Shown one piece after another: positions 13,420-26,745 of a stretch of DNA of 64,000 nucleotides. The position numbers and the translations under genes are program-made. The first letter of the stretch is position 1; each line of letters starts with the position of its first letter. The notes under the pieces are model-generated. The model had not been told where the DNA came from. It saw only the letters and a list, made by a program, of their open reading frames with translations, and made no database searches. This DNA comes from Trichoplax adhaerens (Eukaryota; Placozoa; Uniplacotomia; Trichoplacea; Trichoplacidae): positions 341,508-405,507 of the forward strand of contig NW_002060974.1 of the NCBI RefSeq assembly GCF_000150275.1. The letters run 5' to 3'.

Positions 13420-13773
13420 TCCTGTAATACCATATAAGCTGCCTTGTGTCAGCAGATCAGAGTTTTACACAGACTGTCCATTCGCCGGTCACTCGACGCT
13501 ACCACTGAAGCAGCAACGAACTTCGCAGTCTAGCGTAGGATACAGCACGTGATCTCTATACGATTCTGTATGACGTATTATGGTGATACGATACCCTCGA
13601 TCGCCTCACTACTCATAGTCTGTTGGGCGCATGCGTGATGGCTTGTGGAGGTGGAAAAATGTTTAGTAGACTGTCTATTTGTTTTCCATGAGAGGATTTA
13701 TTATTATTATTGGATGGTAAAGGAAGAAGGAAATCATCTTGAAAGTAAAGGAGATATCTTCAAAGTAATCATC
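13420..13773 (+). promoter_or_regulatory. probable BRF1 promoter / 5' UTR region
   Basis: Clearly richer in CpG than the DNA on either side (for example around 13,480-13,530) and placed directly before the BRF1 start. Contains CACGTG (an E-box) near 13,547. No TATA box is convincing. The transcription start cannot be fixed from sequence alone. Confidence 0.35.
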
Positions 13774-16700
13774 ATGCCGAGTTCTTGCCCTAAATGTGGT
13801 GGTACTGATATTGACTACGATCAAGCACGAGGAGATGCAGCTTGTACGTCGTGTGGTGCTGTTTTAGAGGATAGTATTATCGTCTCGGAAATCAGCTTTA
13901 AGGAGAATGCTATGGGAGGTGCTAGTGTCATTGGACAGTATGTAGCTCCCGATGGTAAGTGCAATCAGTCATAGTCATGACATGATTAGACGATCAATCG
14001 TTATTGATATCGTTAATCCCGACCATCAATTAGCTAGTTTACTTTAATATGTAATAACAACGTATAGAAATGCAATAGCCAAAGTGATTAGTTATTGACT
14101 TGCACTTTTGATAAGGGCAACGTATTGTTTCGTTGCAAAACAATCATGGAAACACGTTATATCGAAATGGTAGAATTGTCTTTAAATACTATTTTAAAGC
14201 TATTCCAATGCATGGTTGTAATAGGATGGATGAACTCCTCTATACTTGTAGCTGTCTATTATAGATAATATAATAATGACCACTGTAGAAACAGGAATGA
14301 TCAGGAGATACTATACTTTTATTCTCAACATGAGACTTAGCGCATTATAAGCTTTGCCTTATGGCAGTACAAAATATACAGCGTAATGTCATTTCTGCAA
14401 CAAGGTATGACAGGATAAATCAACCTTTTTGCTACATTTGTTGCTATTTTTACCCATAACTTGTATATCTTATATTGTGATAGGTAAATCTCATGGATAT
14501 GTTGACGGATTTCATGGTTTTAGCAAAGAATCGCGGGAAATAACGCTACAAAATGGTAAAACTATGTTTTTATTACACTTGAAAATAGCATGTAAACACC
14601 GTATGCCATTACTGCACCGTACGCAGTCCTAATAAAGTGGCCGATAAGTTGATGCTGTAAAGTATTGCAAATATTTTTCGACGTTATTCTAGAGATGTAG
14701 CTAAGTGTAACGAATAGCCAGAATAATCATACTACCTTTGCGTACTGCTGTTTATAAATTAATGAATAGAGATAATGCTATCATTGAACTATAGGAAAGA
14801 AGAGATTGACTCAATTAGGGCAACAGCTAAAACTGAATCAGAATTGTATTGATATGGGTTATCGATTTTTTAAAATGGCTGTCAACAAGAGATTAACTAG
14901 GGGTAGAAAGACATCTCATGTTGTTGCTGCTTGCTTATACATTGTATGTCGTGTAGAAGGTACTCCACGTATCCTTTGCCATGTTATCTTCCAGTACTAT
15001 TTTCCTGAACGGAATCGATAATTATATTTTATTATATAATCTCTAGTGATTGATCTAATGAATTATCATCGTAATCTGTTGCTTATCAATTCGTGTTGTA
15101 AACTAGCAATATAACACTGAAACTGCGTTATTGCTTTCGAGTGTTATCTCCTTAACAGTATTATTAAAATGCATTTAGACATGCTGCTCGATTTCAGCGA
15201 TATCTTACAGGTAAAGTTGATATACAAATTACAAAGACTATTTGTTGGATAACTTAGTTAATGATTGCATATGTTATAAAGTATTAAAAATATTATAAAA
15301 GTAAGACCTGTCTCCGGGATTATTTTAATAATGATCTTTATTGTACGCTATTTGAACCTTGGTATCATTATTGGAATTAGGTTAATGTGTACGTGCTGGG
15401 TAAAACTTACTTAAGGATCACCGCAGCCTTATCCATCAATATTCCAGCTATTGGTAAGATTGCATATTTTAGCATAAACGAATACTCTAAATTATGTCAG
15501 TGCAATAAGATGCGAGTAGGGTCAATTAGCATGACGGGTTATTTATGTTGTTTTCTTTACCTTGATTATTAAGCAATTGCTGTTACTGTTGAATACGCGT
15601 ATATCTATTTGCTATTCTCATATATTAGAAATATCACATTAGTTCATATTATTATACGACGTATGAACGCTCATGACTAATAGTTTCGATTTTGTGATCA
15701 CAGACCCTTGTTTATACATTCATCGTTTTGCAAACAAACTGGAATTTGGCGATAAAACACACGATGTATGTATGATGGCGTTAAGATTAGTTGCTAGAAT
15801 GAAACGTGATTGGATGCACCATGGTAGACGCCCATCGGGCTTATGCGGAGCTGGTAAGATATTTATAAACATAGTTTCTTTTTTACCTGCGAATGATTAC
15901 TGATTCAAGATATCTTTGAATTGCGATTCCGCAAACATATGTATACTGGACAACATTAAGTGGATACAGTAGTAACTTTACGTCTTTGGTATAATAGAAT
16001 GGATGATGTTATAATAGTTACTTTGAAAATATTGAACTACGTATATTAGCTACTTGGACTTATATTGTATCGTCAGGACTCTAAAATGATCAACTTTATT
16101 ATACTTATCAGGTCTTTTAGTTTCTGCACGACTTCATGGTTATAATCGTACGAAAAAGCAGATAATCCGTGTAGTTCGAGTTTGTGAAGCTACACTTAGA
16201 AAAAGGTGATAGCCTTCTTCCCAATCATGGGCCTGTAAATTGTTCGCATATAAAGTGAAAACACTATATTGAAAGTTTGCGTATCATTTGTGCAGAGATT
16301 AGTAACTTCTGTATTCGAATTTTTCTGTAGCTTTCGTGTTTAGAAGTAACTATGCGATTATATTAAGTACTTCGTACACTTGCATTACAGACTTGGCGAG
16401 TTCGAAGAAACCCCATCGGCAAAGCTTACTATAGATGAATTTCAAAAGATAGATTTAGAAGAAGAGCAAGATCCTCCATCATTTACGCAAAGTAGAAAGC
16501 GTGCTAAACAGTTTCAGGTATAGCTTTCTATTATTGCACCAAACACCTTGTTATGGCTAGAGCGTGGCTTAGGAAGTTAAGTGTTGTAATATTAGTGCTA
16601 CTTTGTTGTTTTTTCTAGGAAGATCCAGTGATATCAACGGATTTAGCAGGTACTCCATGATATTAATTACTATTGGATTATGTTAGAAATTTGAAGATAT

Positions 16701-18243
16701 AAAATATGCGAATATAAATATGAACGTTAATTGTTTACAGGGGAAGTTCAAGCTATTCAAGAAGAGCTTGAGAAGGTGCTTGAAAAGAAGCGATTATTAG
16801 AAGGTTTGCAAATTTATATATTTGATATCATCGAATAACTATACTAATATTATCAAACCGATTGCCTTACTTTATTTGTAAAGATGTAGAACAGTCCAAC
16901 CAAGAAGAAGAAAAGAGGGATAATATACCTGTCTTAAATTCTACTAACAGTTATTGTACAAGGCTATCAGGCCCATTGCCAACCGTTGAAACTGTATGTG
17001 GCAGGACCCCATCTCTTGCTACACAAGAATTTAACGGTATGATACATCAAGATAATTTTTCTGTTGTCAAAAGAATCTATAAATATGTTATTGCATATTT
17101 ATAACACTGAAGTAAAATTAAATTGTCTTTATTTCTAGATAAAGGCGTTGAGGAAGATCTTTCATATGTTGATGATGATGAGATTAATGAGGTAAAATAA
17201 AAGTTGTACTAAAACATATTGGTCAAAACTTCCGATACACATTGTATTGTTAATTTAATATAATATTCTTATAAAATTCTTGTCATCAAAGTATTTGTTA
17301 GACGAAAAAGAAGTTGAAATTAAAACTAAAGTTTGGACTGAAGAAAATAAAGATTACCTAACTGCGCAATTAGGTTTGAATGCTTGCATGGCTTTATCAC
17401 CTTAGGTAGCATTATGAAACTTAACTATATTGCTATTATTTGTGCTAACCTTTATAACGTAGAAAAAGCAAGTCGAATTGATAAAGATTCTAATGATAAA
17501 CCTGAATCCAAAAAGGTAATTTTAAAATACTCATCAATAACGTTAAGATGACTTATTGATTGCTCGTATTTGTAAATCAAGTTATGGAATCTAGTTTTTG
17601 ACCTATTACTTATTATAAAATGTGAAAATTTTTGTCCTTCAGAGAAAGAGAAAATATAAAAGAAATCAACTTATTTCACCAGCAAATTCGGTTGGAGAAG
17701 CAATTGAGAAAATGCTCGCCGAGAAAAAGATATCTAGTAAAATCAATTATGAAGTATTGAGGGACTTAACGGAAACTAACGCTTGCACCACTAGCAGCGT
17801 GGAAAAGAATTCGAACTCGGCTAACACTTCGAAAGATACAGTCAACCAGAGGTATAGTAAAAGAAATGAAATTGATTGTTGCCTGACATTGTTTTTCTTA
17901 TTTTCTATTTGTTTGTCTTCAGATCTACCTCTACTCCCGCATCATCTAGTAAGAAAATTTTGAAGGTAAGATCGTACTTAATGAGATTGCTAATTGATGA
18001 AGATATTTCCTGTTAATCAATCGTGGAAATGATGAGTTTCCTGAGGAGGTCTTCTTACGCATTTATATCTAGACAATACCTGAAGAAGTTTTGTCGAGCG
18101 ATGTCACTGTAGAAACTGGACCGATTGCCTATGAAACTGGACCAATTGAATATGAAAGTGTACCTACAAATGATAATGAAGCAACATTAACAAATGAAAT
18201 TCTATATGAGTCTAACTCTGATGATTCGGATTACAGTAGTTAA
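13774..18243 (+). CDS. BRF1: BRF1, TFIIIB subunit (RNA polymerase III initiation factor)
   Basis: Seventeen exons give 586 residues with every junction in phase: 13774-13954, 14484-14555, 14795-14968, 15179-15210, 15381-15453, 15704-15853, 16112-16205, 16391-16517, 16619-16649, 16741-16803, 16884-17036, 17139-17191, 17292-17373, 17463-17515, 17643-17851, 17923-17965, 18073-18243. The N-terminal zinc ribbon has Cys5/8/24/27, followed by two cyclin-like repeats (e.g. [19 protein letters not shown]). The acidic block [14 protein letters not shown] follows, then the Brf-specific homology regions ([28 protein letters not shown]) and an acidic C-terminus. With TBP and BDP1 it forms TFIIIB, which places Pol III on tRNA and 5S genes in the nucleus. 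I chose the ATG at 13,774 because [10 protein letters not shown] matches the known Brf1 start. An upstream in-frame ATG at 13,645 would add 43 unconserved residues. Exon 4 is only 32 bases. The copy looks intact. Confidence 0.95.
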
Positions 18244-21200
18244 CTAGCTGGTGTTTACGAATTTCGGGCAAGCTATTTTATTTAACGTTGGTATTGTTTA
18301 TTCTTGCCACCATTTTTTATCGTTCATTCGTACCTGTGTAGACAGTAATTGCAGAAAATTGCCAAGTTGGCTTTACTGCTGCTAGTTATGGAATATAGCT
18401 GTATGAAGCCATCGACTTTTAAATATTAACGATGTTTATGGATGGGTATATCTGCCTTATAGAGTTATGGTCTACCTAACACCTTTTTCTTCGTTTGATG
18501 AGGCTTCTATTGATATCCTGGTGCATCCGAAATATCGATACACGGCTCGGTCTATTTTATATATATTTTGTCTTTATTACTACTAATTTTCATGAATGAT
18601 TGTACAACGAAAATATTGCTCTTCCATAATGAAAAGAATGATAGTTAAAAAAGTTTAATTTTATTAGCCGATTATATTTGTAATGTATATTATTCATATT
18701 GCAAGTTATATAATGCATGTACATCGAGTACGATTTGTATGCAATTGTAACTTTTTTATATACTGATTCTCTTTAGTAATGATAAGAGATTTACCTGGGT
18801 CTATTTTTTTATTTTTGTACTATAGAGATATTGTATATATAACTATTATTAACAATTCAAAAGCAGCTTATATTGGAGATGTTTATTGGATATTAAACTT
18901 TAATGCCTATTTATTTCCTATTACTAAAATTATCACTTATGAGCAGTGCTGAATACGCTCGGTATTGTCTCATTAGTGAATTCTGTATAGTATCATTGCA
19001 CTAACATTCTCAAGTACTTAAAATCTATCTTGAATATTACTGAATGTTCGATATCCTTTCTGATAATACCGATCATTGAGCGAAAGTATTGGTATTTATG
19101 TCAAATTTGCCCTTGAAGTTGTTATTGATATGATTAAACTGGAAAATAAAGATCTTTCATAGAGAAGCTAGTTAAGAACGGAATGTTCCTTCTAATGGTC
19201 ATGTTATGTTTTCAGTTAAAGAATACAGTTGAAGTAAAGATGGGTCGAGAAAGTCCAATTAATATTATTTATAGTATTTGCTTATTATTATAAAATTATA
19301 TATATATGTTTGAGTAAATACGCAAATTGTACTGTACAAATCACACGCCAATAATATACAGCAATTAATTAAGCTGTAGCTTTATTCTACGTCAGGTTTG
19401 AAATAGCACTATAGCATTTCAACTGCAGTATATGTAAGCGTTTTATTGTAGCATACTTATGAAGGTAAAATTGCATTAAATTATATCCGATATTTTTTTA
19501 TTTTCACATGATGCCTGTATCTAAATACAGGCCATGTCTTTCTTATCCATATAGACAACCAGGGTTTCTTATGGCAGATGGATTCATTCATACTTAGAAG
19601 GTATAGTAGTATACCGGCTTATTTACTGAACAGTATATCAATACGTATACGAGTAAACAAGTAATTTCTAGTTATTTTTAACGAATTGGCCACCAGCAGT
19701 GGATGTTTTCTGTCATGCAGGGCGTATATTTATATAATTAATCATTCATCAATTCTCCGTTGTAGTACATACGTTAAAAATAGTTAATTTTTGATTCGTT
19801 GGTTATTACCTTCAAAAGATACAGTAAACATTAGCTAGATTCGGCTTAGAAACCACATTAAATGGGAATTAGTTGTCCATGATCCATTTTTGTCACTGTT
19901 TTCATTTTGATTTGATCAAATTTACTTATACTTTGTGAAATCAATAATGGCTTAGATTTGAGTTAATCGAATGAACATAGCCAGTAGTACAGTACTGTAC
20001 AGTTTAATTGCTATACAATCGTACGTACGAGTTGTTATGCCAGCATTGTAATTCGTATATGCATGCAATGATCAGTTAAGGCCTAAATCTTTACTAATTT
20101 CTTTATCGTTGGTAACATTACCCGTTGGAATCTATTTCGATGCATCGTATACGTACGCTGGAAAAGTTTGATAAATCCATTCAAGCCTTGCCATCTTGTA
20201 TTTTAGGCTACTACTGTGTTACTATATTCTACTGACACCTTAAAACGAAACGCAATGCATTCCTAAATGTGCATGTTATTTTCAATGTTATAATGTAGAT
20301 GGCATCAGCTATTTGCTTGCATAAGCGTATTTAGTTTGTTCGACAAATTTAGCTGATAGTGATCAATGTTTTCGCGTCCTGTGTAGATTTTATCCTTCGC
20401 TTATACTATACTCCTAACTGTACCGTAGGATAAAATAACAAAATTCAATAATGACGATACCGCCCCACACTCCACTCTCGGCATCCCAGCGATGCCACCT
20501 GCAGTCGTGTGTACAACACTGTAAATAGTAAAGTGAGTCTGCTGTAAACTAGCAAGTATCACACTAAACTTTGTAATTCTGATAGGCAAGCTCTATTCAG
20601 ACTGCATACCAATGATGCCATGACCAGATTGAACGATATTAATTAGCTATCGCTGCTGTTGTTAATTAACTATCTGATCTATTAATCATTGCAAGATGAT
20701 GAAAAAGGTCGGGATGCTGGAATGACAAGCAATTATAGAGCTGGTTACTAATGGGCCTGATGGAATTCCGCTGAGGGTCCAATTTATAATCATTCATATG
20801 CCTTCCAGTATTGTGAAGATACTGCCTATTGTATTGATTTAACTCATGGAAACCAATCTTGTCAAGACGCTAAATTAGTCCTGTTTTCACTCCTGTACCA
20901 CGTTGGAAAACTTTACTCTACTTTTAATTTCGGAGCAGACTGGAAAATGCTATGCATACTTTTAAGTATGCATGTGTCCGCTATGTACTCTTGTACAGTG
21001 TCCATATTCAACTGTACTATACGTGTATAGTTGACAACGACGGAATGACTACTGTATTATATACTCCGTGGATAGTGGATAGTGGATACGATAACGATGT
21101 CAGTGCCTCATTTTCACATGCTGATAATTCAGAATTTTATCAAGGGAGTGACACAGAGAGATCTGCATGTTAATGACTGCCTACTAGCAGAGCAAGTGGA

Positions 21201-21605
21201 GTCATTTGTACTCATTTTCTACCAAAAATCTACTGTAGCAGGATTCTTGAATGGGATGAATGGAAGGCTATTAAGTTAACCATGACGCAACTTTTCATCT
21301 TGTCGATCAATGAATCTTATTGTTTACTAAATTGATTAGCATCAGGATTTAATCCAAAGGAGGTGATAACATAATGAATGATCATCAATTAGAGCGTAAT
21401 TAAAAATGTCGCTTTGATTTAAAAGTGCAGACTACTTTAGTGATGAATACAAGATGTTCATCATGGTAAAATACCATGCAGCAAAGGACATGATGATCAT
21501 GAACGATGGCCATCCAAGGAATCATCGTGTTAACGAAGCAACCATGACTATTTGGGACCGTATCGGCTCACTTACTTGACAACGTTGTATTACTATATAC
21601 TGCGC

Positions 21606-21635
21606 CATGGACTACCAACGAAGTAGTAGTCCATG
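21606..21635. other. 10-bp stem hairpin
   Basis: CATGGACTAC and its exact complement GTAGTCCATG are separated by a 10-base loop. No flanking coding sequence explains it. Confidence 0.6.
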
Positions 21636-21811
21636 ACTGGACTTGAACATTATTCGACGAGACTCCCATTACTTGCCATAGTCATAGGGTGCTCCGTGGG
21701 GAAACCGGTTCCGCCGGATTTGTTATTACTTATTATGATTGCCTTTTAACCGGTTATTACCGGTTATTGACGTCCAATCCACTATTTCGTAGTAACCGTG
21801 GCACGCTCCAA

Positions 21812-21935
21812 TACAGTACAGTACACACGCATTACCGACATAGCGTACAGTACTGTAGGCTCCAGTAGATTCTCTTCTGGTCTACAGTACTAATACTGTA
21901 TGACCGACTAGGATAGTACCAGTACTGTAACAGTA
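21812..21935. repeat. cluster of CAGTAC/GTACTG palindromic motifs
   Basis: At least five overlapping or nearby occurrences of TACAGTAC, GTACTGTA or TACTGTA in 125 bases. The cluster is a dense patch of a motif also scattered elsewhere in the window. Confidence 0.6.
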
Positions 21936-24042
21936 TCGACGAATAATTGCTGCAGTATTTGTAAACATGGTGAATTATTTTGGGACACGAAAAGTAAACA
22001 TGGTAGTAGAAGGACACAAATGGATGGATGACGATTTGGACAAGAGGGAAAAGATAAATCAATTAATCCAATGGCTTGAGATGATGGCAGAGTGATAAAT
22101 GGTATGACAGATCAGCATCAAAATCATAGACAAGCATCCAAAGTTGTATCCTCCACACCCTAGTGATGATAACACAGAACAATCAATCATGTTCTAATTG
22201 CCATTAATCTCATCGATTGTCGCGAAGAGGCAGGAAAGCGCTATGATTCCCATTCAAATACAGCATTCTACTGGATTGCATTGAAATGATAATGAATTCA
22301 TTCAAGCATCCGTACCCCGCAAGCTATTTCGCGTTGCTATTAAATGCTAAGCCAATCCAATAGTTATTGTTGTTTTGATCAATCCGTTAGTTTTGCAGTA
22401 TTGTCAAGGCGTTTAATCCATACTGTAGTAGAGTCCAGTATGTATAGGCATTTATTGGGCAATCGTCAATCCATTTTATTGCTATGAATAATGTTGAATA
22501 ATTGTATCCCATTCATTTATTCTGCAATTATAAAGGATAAAGTGGTGTCGAAACGGGCGATGTTTATTATGTTAATGAAAGGGCTGATGGCAATCTAGCG
22601 CCTACAACTGTACTCTACACTAATAGCAGTAATATGTTACGGTTATGCACTACTTGCTGTAGTGGTGTGGTCTAGTTTAATGAATTGTTCAAGTCCGTCC
22701 CCAGATCATGCTAGTCTATCTAGCCTTGGCAATTGTTCAAAACTCAGCGGTAGTGAAAATTAATCCAGTCCTCCTACCTTACCCATAACAGCATAACAGT
22801 GTTAATTCAATCATGACAATATTCAAAAGTCATGCAAGGCCTCCCAAAAGATGGACAAGCCAAAAATGTTAGGGTTACATAGGCATAGTGTGTCTTTCTC
22901 AGGCACAAGATCGCTTAATTTAAAATACATCCATGATCATGACTTGGGATTTTGAATACTGTATCTAAAGTAGAGTTCAAAGGGCGGCTGAATGGAGTCC
23001 ATGCTACCTTTGTGGGTACATACAACCGGTACACATGATACAGAGCAGTTTAATGTAAATATGGGATAGGCTAGAAGCCACTAAAACATGAATTGCTTGA
23101 CTATACTGAACAGTCTAGAGCCGTCTACGTTCAGGAATGGATAGCGGTTTGCGCGCTGTCCAAGAATAGATTGCATCATCATTCATTTTCCTCTCGAGTA
23201 GCACCGTACTGTTGTAAACTACCTCGAGAGAGATAGAGCTTTGTATCATTTACAAAGACTCCTATCCATACTAGAGTAACACGCATGAGTCTATCCATGA
23301 CTAAACATTTTTCCATTTGTTGACAGTGACAGTCGTTGCAAGTGAGAAAGAAGTATTGATTTTCGGCCTATACCGCTATATATCCATTAATTTTTAGCCG
23401 TAGAAATCAAACGGTCCAATTCAATGTTCATCATGGACCATTGGCCACTGTAACGACAAGATTTTCAACTTGTCTTTGTTACTACACCAACGTCCAATGT
23501 TGACGCTTGCAAAACGTCAGCATGAGTGACAAGGTGGCATGAACCTGTGTGTGGTGTTTATTTATTAATTTACGCATATTTATTTTTAATACGTGTTGTG
23601 TCCAGCCTTAGTGTTGCTCTGTATTACGCCGTCAATTGTGCAAAATAAGACCTGAATAAGCAATCAAGGATGTCCAAGTTGATTTGTAATCCATCCTTGC
23701 TTTAGTCATTGATCGCCTATCATTATGATCGAGTAATTCATGTTCGTTTCCAGCAAGTTTTGTAGTATTGTCCATTGAATTCACCAGTTCGACACATTGC
23801 TCTTGCTACCCATCCAAGCAAGTACAATAGTCGACTGCTTAGAGGAAAAGCATGTGTATTCCACTGACTGTTTATAGTCCAATCATGTCGATGCTTGTGT
23901 ATTTTCCACATCGACTACTACGTAAAGTAAACTAATCCACTCCATCGTTCATCGTTGATGCGCTTGGAATGAACGCTACAGTATGGCAAGCCGTCATGAT
24001 TGATTTCGTCAGCATGAGACACTCCTTCCATCCTTTCAGCCG

Positions 24043-24097
24043 GCGTACAGTACCCGCCAACATTGTACAGTACGCCTTGATGGATAGTACGGTACAG
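24043..24097. repeat. inverted GGCGTAC/GTACGCC with CAGTAC motifs
   Basis: GGCGTACAGTAC is followed eleven bases later by GTACAGTACGCC, which forms a near-perfect inverted repeat. GTACGGTACAG follows within 20 bases. This is the second dense patch of the motif in this spacer. Confidence 0.6.
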
Positions 24098-24898
24098 CAT
24101 TGCGCCAAATGGAATGCACCAGTCAATGTACAATTTGGGGGCATTGTTGATCGGCAGGCATCTAGCCAATAAGATTGTAGCTCAAGGTGGCTCTCGCCAG
24201 CTCTGATTGGTCTCTCATCGCCCTATTGTACGGCAGATGGTCGCTTGTGGTGAGTACACACTTCACTTTACCGCTACCGCTTGACCATTATTAGAAAGGA
24301 AAAACGAATCCATACAACAACAAACGTCGCTGGCTCCTGGCACGAGGTAATGGAATTTTCTTCGCCACTGTAAATCTTTGAATTTCAAGCCATTTTTTTC
24401 CTTCTTCTTATAGCGTGGATAAAGTCTTACTTCATTCTATATACAGTCATGATGAATAAGTGTTTAATGGTTATTTTATGTTGGTAGTGAGAGAGAGCAA
24501 AGGGTTGTTTTTTTATTGCAGATTGCTTATGTTGATACGCTACAGTAACTAAATCATCCTCGCCATTTTGAGTCCTCTTATTGTCTTTGACTGTACTGTA
24601 TTTTTTTTCACTGTCGCTACTATTAGATTCACACGGTGTTTTGGGCGCGGAATTGTTTTTGTGGATTGTTATCACGGGTTTTTGTAAGTCCTTTGCATAG
24701 AATAGTGCTTTAAAAGCCAACTGGATACAGACCATGACAGGGTAGAGTAGAAAGTAGATGAATTGACGTTATCCTTTTTTTTCCCCCTTGCTATTGGTAT
24801 TATAGGAGAAGGATCTTCTTTCTTTCAACTGCCCTTTTAACTCAACGTTGATTGTAGACAAGTGAGTCAAGACCGGAAAAGTGTAAACTCCTTTTTTC

Positions 24899-24913
24899 GT
24901 GTGTGTGTGTGTG
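24899..24913. repeat. (GT)n microsatellite upstream of the SLC3 gene
   Basis: Seven and a half GT units, about 50 bases before the start codon, so probably inside the 5' UTR or core promoter of the SLC3 heavy chain. Confidence 0.8.
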
Positions 24914-24963
24914 CTGTCTAAGACTGCGACTAACGTACAAGAGGAAAAGAAAAAAAATCCAAA

Positions 24964-26745
24964 ATGGGAACTGAAGAAGATCACAGAAATGGCGAATCCA
25001 ATAACGTTGACAACCCAAGTGAAAAGGAAAAGATTGATTTTTATACGCCTGGGTTAGTTTTAACACGTAAAATTTTCTTATGGGCGTACGCATTGGGTAC
25101 TATTGGTGTCTTGATTGCCGCCTTTGCCTTAATTGCTACCATGCCTAAACGATGCCCTAAAGAACGTACTTGGTATCAACAAAATGTCATGTACAAAGTT
25201 TATGTACCATCGTATAAAGATAGTGATGGCGACGGAATTGGCGACTTAAATGGCATTTTATCCAAGTTAGACTACATTGCTAGTTTAAATGTCAAAACAC
25301 TCTGGTTAAGTTCATTGTATGAGGCACCGACTACTGGGATCAAACCCAACGGCATGGAATCGAATTTTACCGCTGTTGATTCTAAATTAGGCACAACTGC
25401 CGATTTATCTGCTTTAATTCGCGCTGTCCACAAGAAAAAAATGAAAATTATGCTCGACTTTTTACCTACCGCTACCAGCAACAACAACAGTTGGTTTATT
25501 GAAAGTCGAAGCTCTCTTGATAATGCCAAAAGTAACTGGTATGTTTGGGAAAATCCATACAATGGTGGCCCACCACGAGTCAATTGGAGTTCAACAGAGA
25601 ATAACAATATCCATTGGCAATATGATAATCTCCGCCAACAATATTACATGTACTATGATATCAAGGAACGACCAGAGTTAAATTTCAAGAGTAGTTCGTT
25701 GCGTGCTGAAATCAAAAGGATTTTCAGTTATTATCTTAAATTAGGTATTGATGCTTTCAATATCCATGGTATGGAATGGCATTTCGGTAGTGGTTCAACT
25801 GTCAACGGCAATGTCAGACCATCATTTAGTGTCTTATCTGAATGGAATACTCAAGTTGCTGGCTATACTGACACCAAGTATACCTTCTTGGTTGGTCAAG
25901 TGCCCAACGATATCAATGCTATAACCGTTAGCCAATCGTGTAAATTCAATGCTCTCTACTTGTTAACCTATAGTCTACTACCCAACAATGGCCCATTAAC
26001 TGGTACTGGTATTGCCAATGTTGTCTCCAATTGGATTGCTACTGTTAGCATGTCTTCACCCAATCGTTATCCACATTGGATGTTGCGTAACCAAGCTAAA
26101 ACCCGAGTTGCTGCAAGTTTCGGTCGCCAATATATTGATGCTTTGAACTTTATTATGATGACTTTACCCGGTGTGCCCAGCAGTTATTACGGCGAAGAAA
26201 TTGGTATGATTGATAGCACTGTTTCTTATGCACAAACTCGTGACCCATTAGCTCTACTCTACGGCCCTACCAACTATGCCACTGTATCACAAGATAAAAC
26301 AAGAGGACCAATGGCATGGAATTCAACCACCAATGCCGACTTTACTAATGGTACATCAACGTGGTTACCACTTGCAAGTGATTACTCAACTGTTAATGTC
26401 GCTAGTCAAGTTGGCTCGGTCGATTCTAACCTAGAACGTTATAAAAATATCACAGCCTTTCGAGCTAGCGAAGATTTACTCAAAACGGGCAACTACAGTC
26501 GTGTTATGGCCACCAATGAAGTTTTCGCTTTCTTCCGTTACTCCAGTAGTAAAAGCTACGTTGTCATGACTGTTGCCAATGTTGGTGCAACTTCACAAAA
26601 TGTTGACATCAAACAGTATTATGGTACATCTGCTACAACCGCTACTGTCAAAGCGGCTACTAGGTCTAGTGTTCATGGCACTACCGTTCAATTGAACAAC
26701 ATACAGCTAGCCAGTGGTGAAGCCGTAGTAGTACAAATTGGTTAG
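24964..26745 (+). CDS. SLC3-family amino-acid transporter heavy chain (rBAT-like), single exon
   Basis: A 593-residue type II membrane protein. A charged cytosolic N-terminus (1-34) precedes one TM helix (about 37-59, IFLWAYALGTIGVLIAAFAL). Cys64 follows, in the place where SLC3 heavy chains form the disulfide to an SLC7 light chain. The rest is an extracellular GH13 alpha-amylase-like domain with DSDGDGIGDLNG at 87-97. A domain B (about 175-240, ending KERPELNF) is present as in SLC3A1/rBAT and absent from SLC3A2/4F2hc. All three glycosidase catalytic positions are changed: the nucleophile region reads GIDAFNIHG (His268), the acid/base region VGQ (Gln312), and the NHD triplet NQA (Ala378). 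An enzyme is therefore excluded and a transport chaperone role expected. Start: a good ATG context (AAAATGG) just before an acidic, TM-preceding tail. Confidence 0.92.
   Translation: MGTEEDHRNGESNNVDNPSEKEKIDFYTPGLVLTRKIFLWAYALGTIGVLIAAFALIATMPKRCPKERTWYQQNVMYKVYVPSYKDSDGDGIGDLNGILSKLDYIASLNVKTLWLSSLYEAPTTGIKPNGMESNFTAVDSKLGTTADLSALIRAVHKKKMKIMLDFLPTATSNNNSWFIESRSSLDNAKSNWYVWENPYNGGPPRVNWSSTENNNIHWQYDNLRQQYYMYYDIKERPELNFKSSSLRAEIKRIFSYYLKLGIDAFNIHGMEWHFGSGSTVNGNVRPSFSVLSEWNTQVAGYTDTKYTFLVGQVPNDINAITVSQSCKFNALYLLTYSLLPNNGPLTGTGIANVVSNWIATVSMSSPNRYPHWMLRNQAKTRVAASFGRQYIDALNFIMMTLPGVPSSYYGEEIGMIDSTVSYAQTRDPLALLYGPTNYATVSQDKTRGPMAWNSTTNADFTNGTSTWLPLASDYSTVNVASQVGSVDSNLERYKNITAFRASEDLLKTGNYSRVMATNEVFAFFRYSSSKSYVVMTVANVGATSQNVDIKQYYGTSATTATVKAATRSSVHGTTVQLNNIQLASGEAVVVQIG

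Larger units (their letters stand above)
18244..24963. other. intergenic spacer between BRF1 and the SLC3 gene
   Basis: No recognisable gene in 6.7 kb. The segment from about 20.4 to 24.4 kb is visibly less AT-rich and dense in short CAGTAC/TACTGTA motifs and hairpins, unlike the AT-rich DNA on either side. The longest frame near its right end (24,427-24,735, minus) has no recognisable domain. Confidence 0.5.

Noticed and set aside
13645-13773. In-frame N-terminal extension of BRF1 from an upstream ATG
   Set aside because: The added 43 residues are not BRF1-like, and the zinc ribbon of known Brf1 proteins starts almost at residue 1, as it does from 13,774.
24427-24735. 102-codon minus-strand frame upstream of and divergent from the SLC3 gene
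   Set aside because: It has an ATG start and hydrophilic composition but nothing recognisable. A length near 100 codons is possible by chance. RNA data could revive it.
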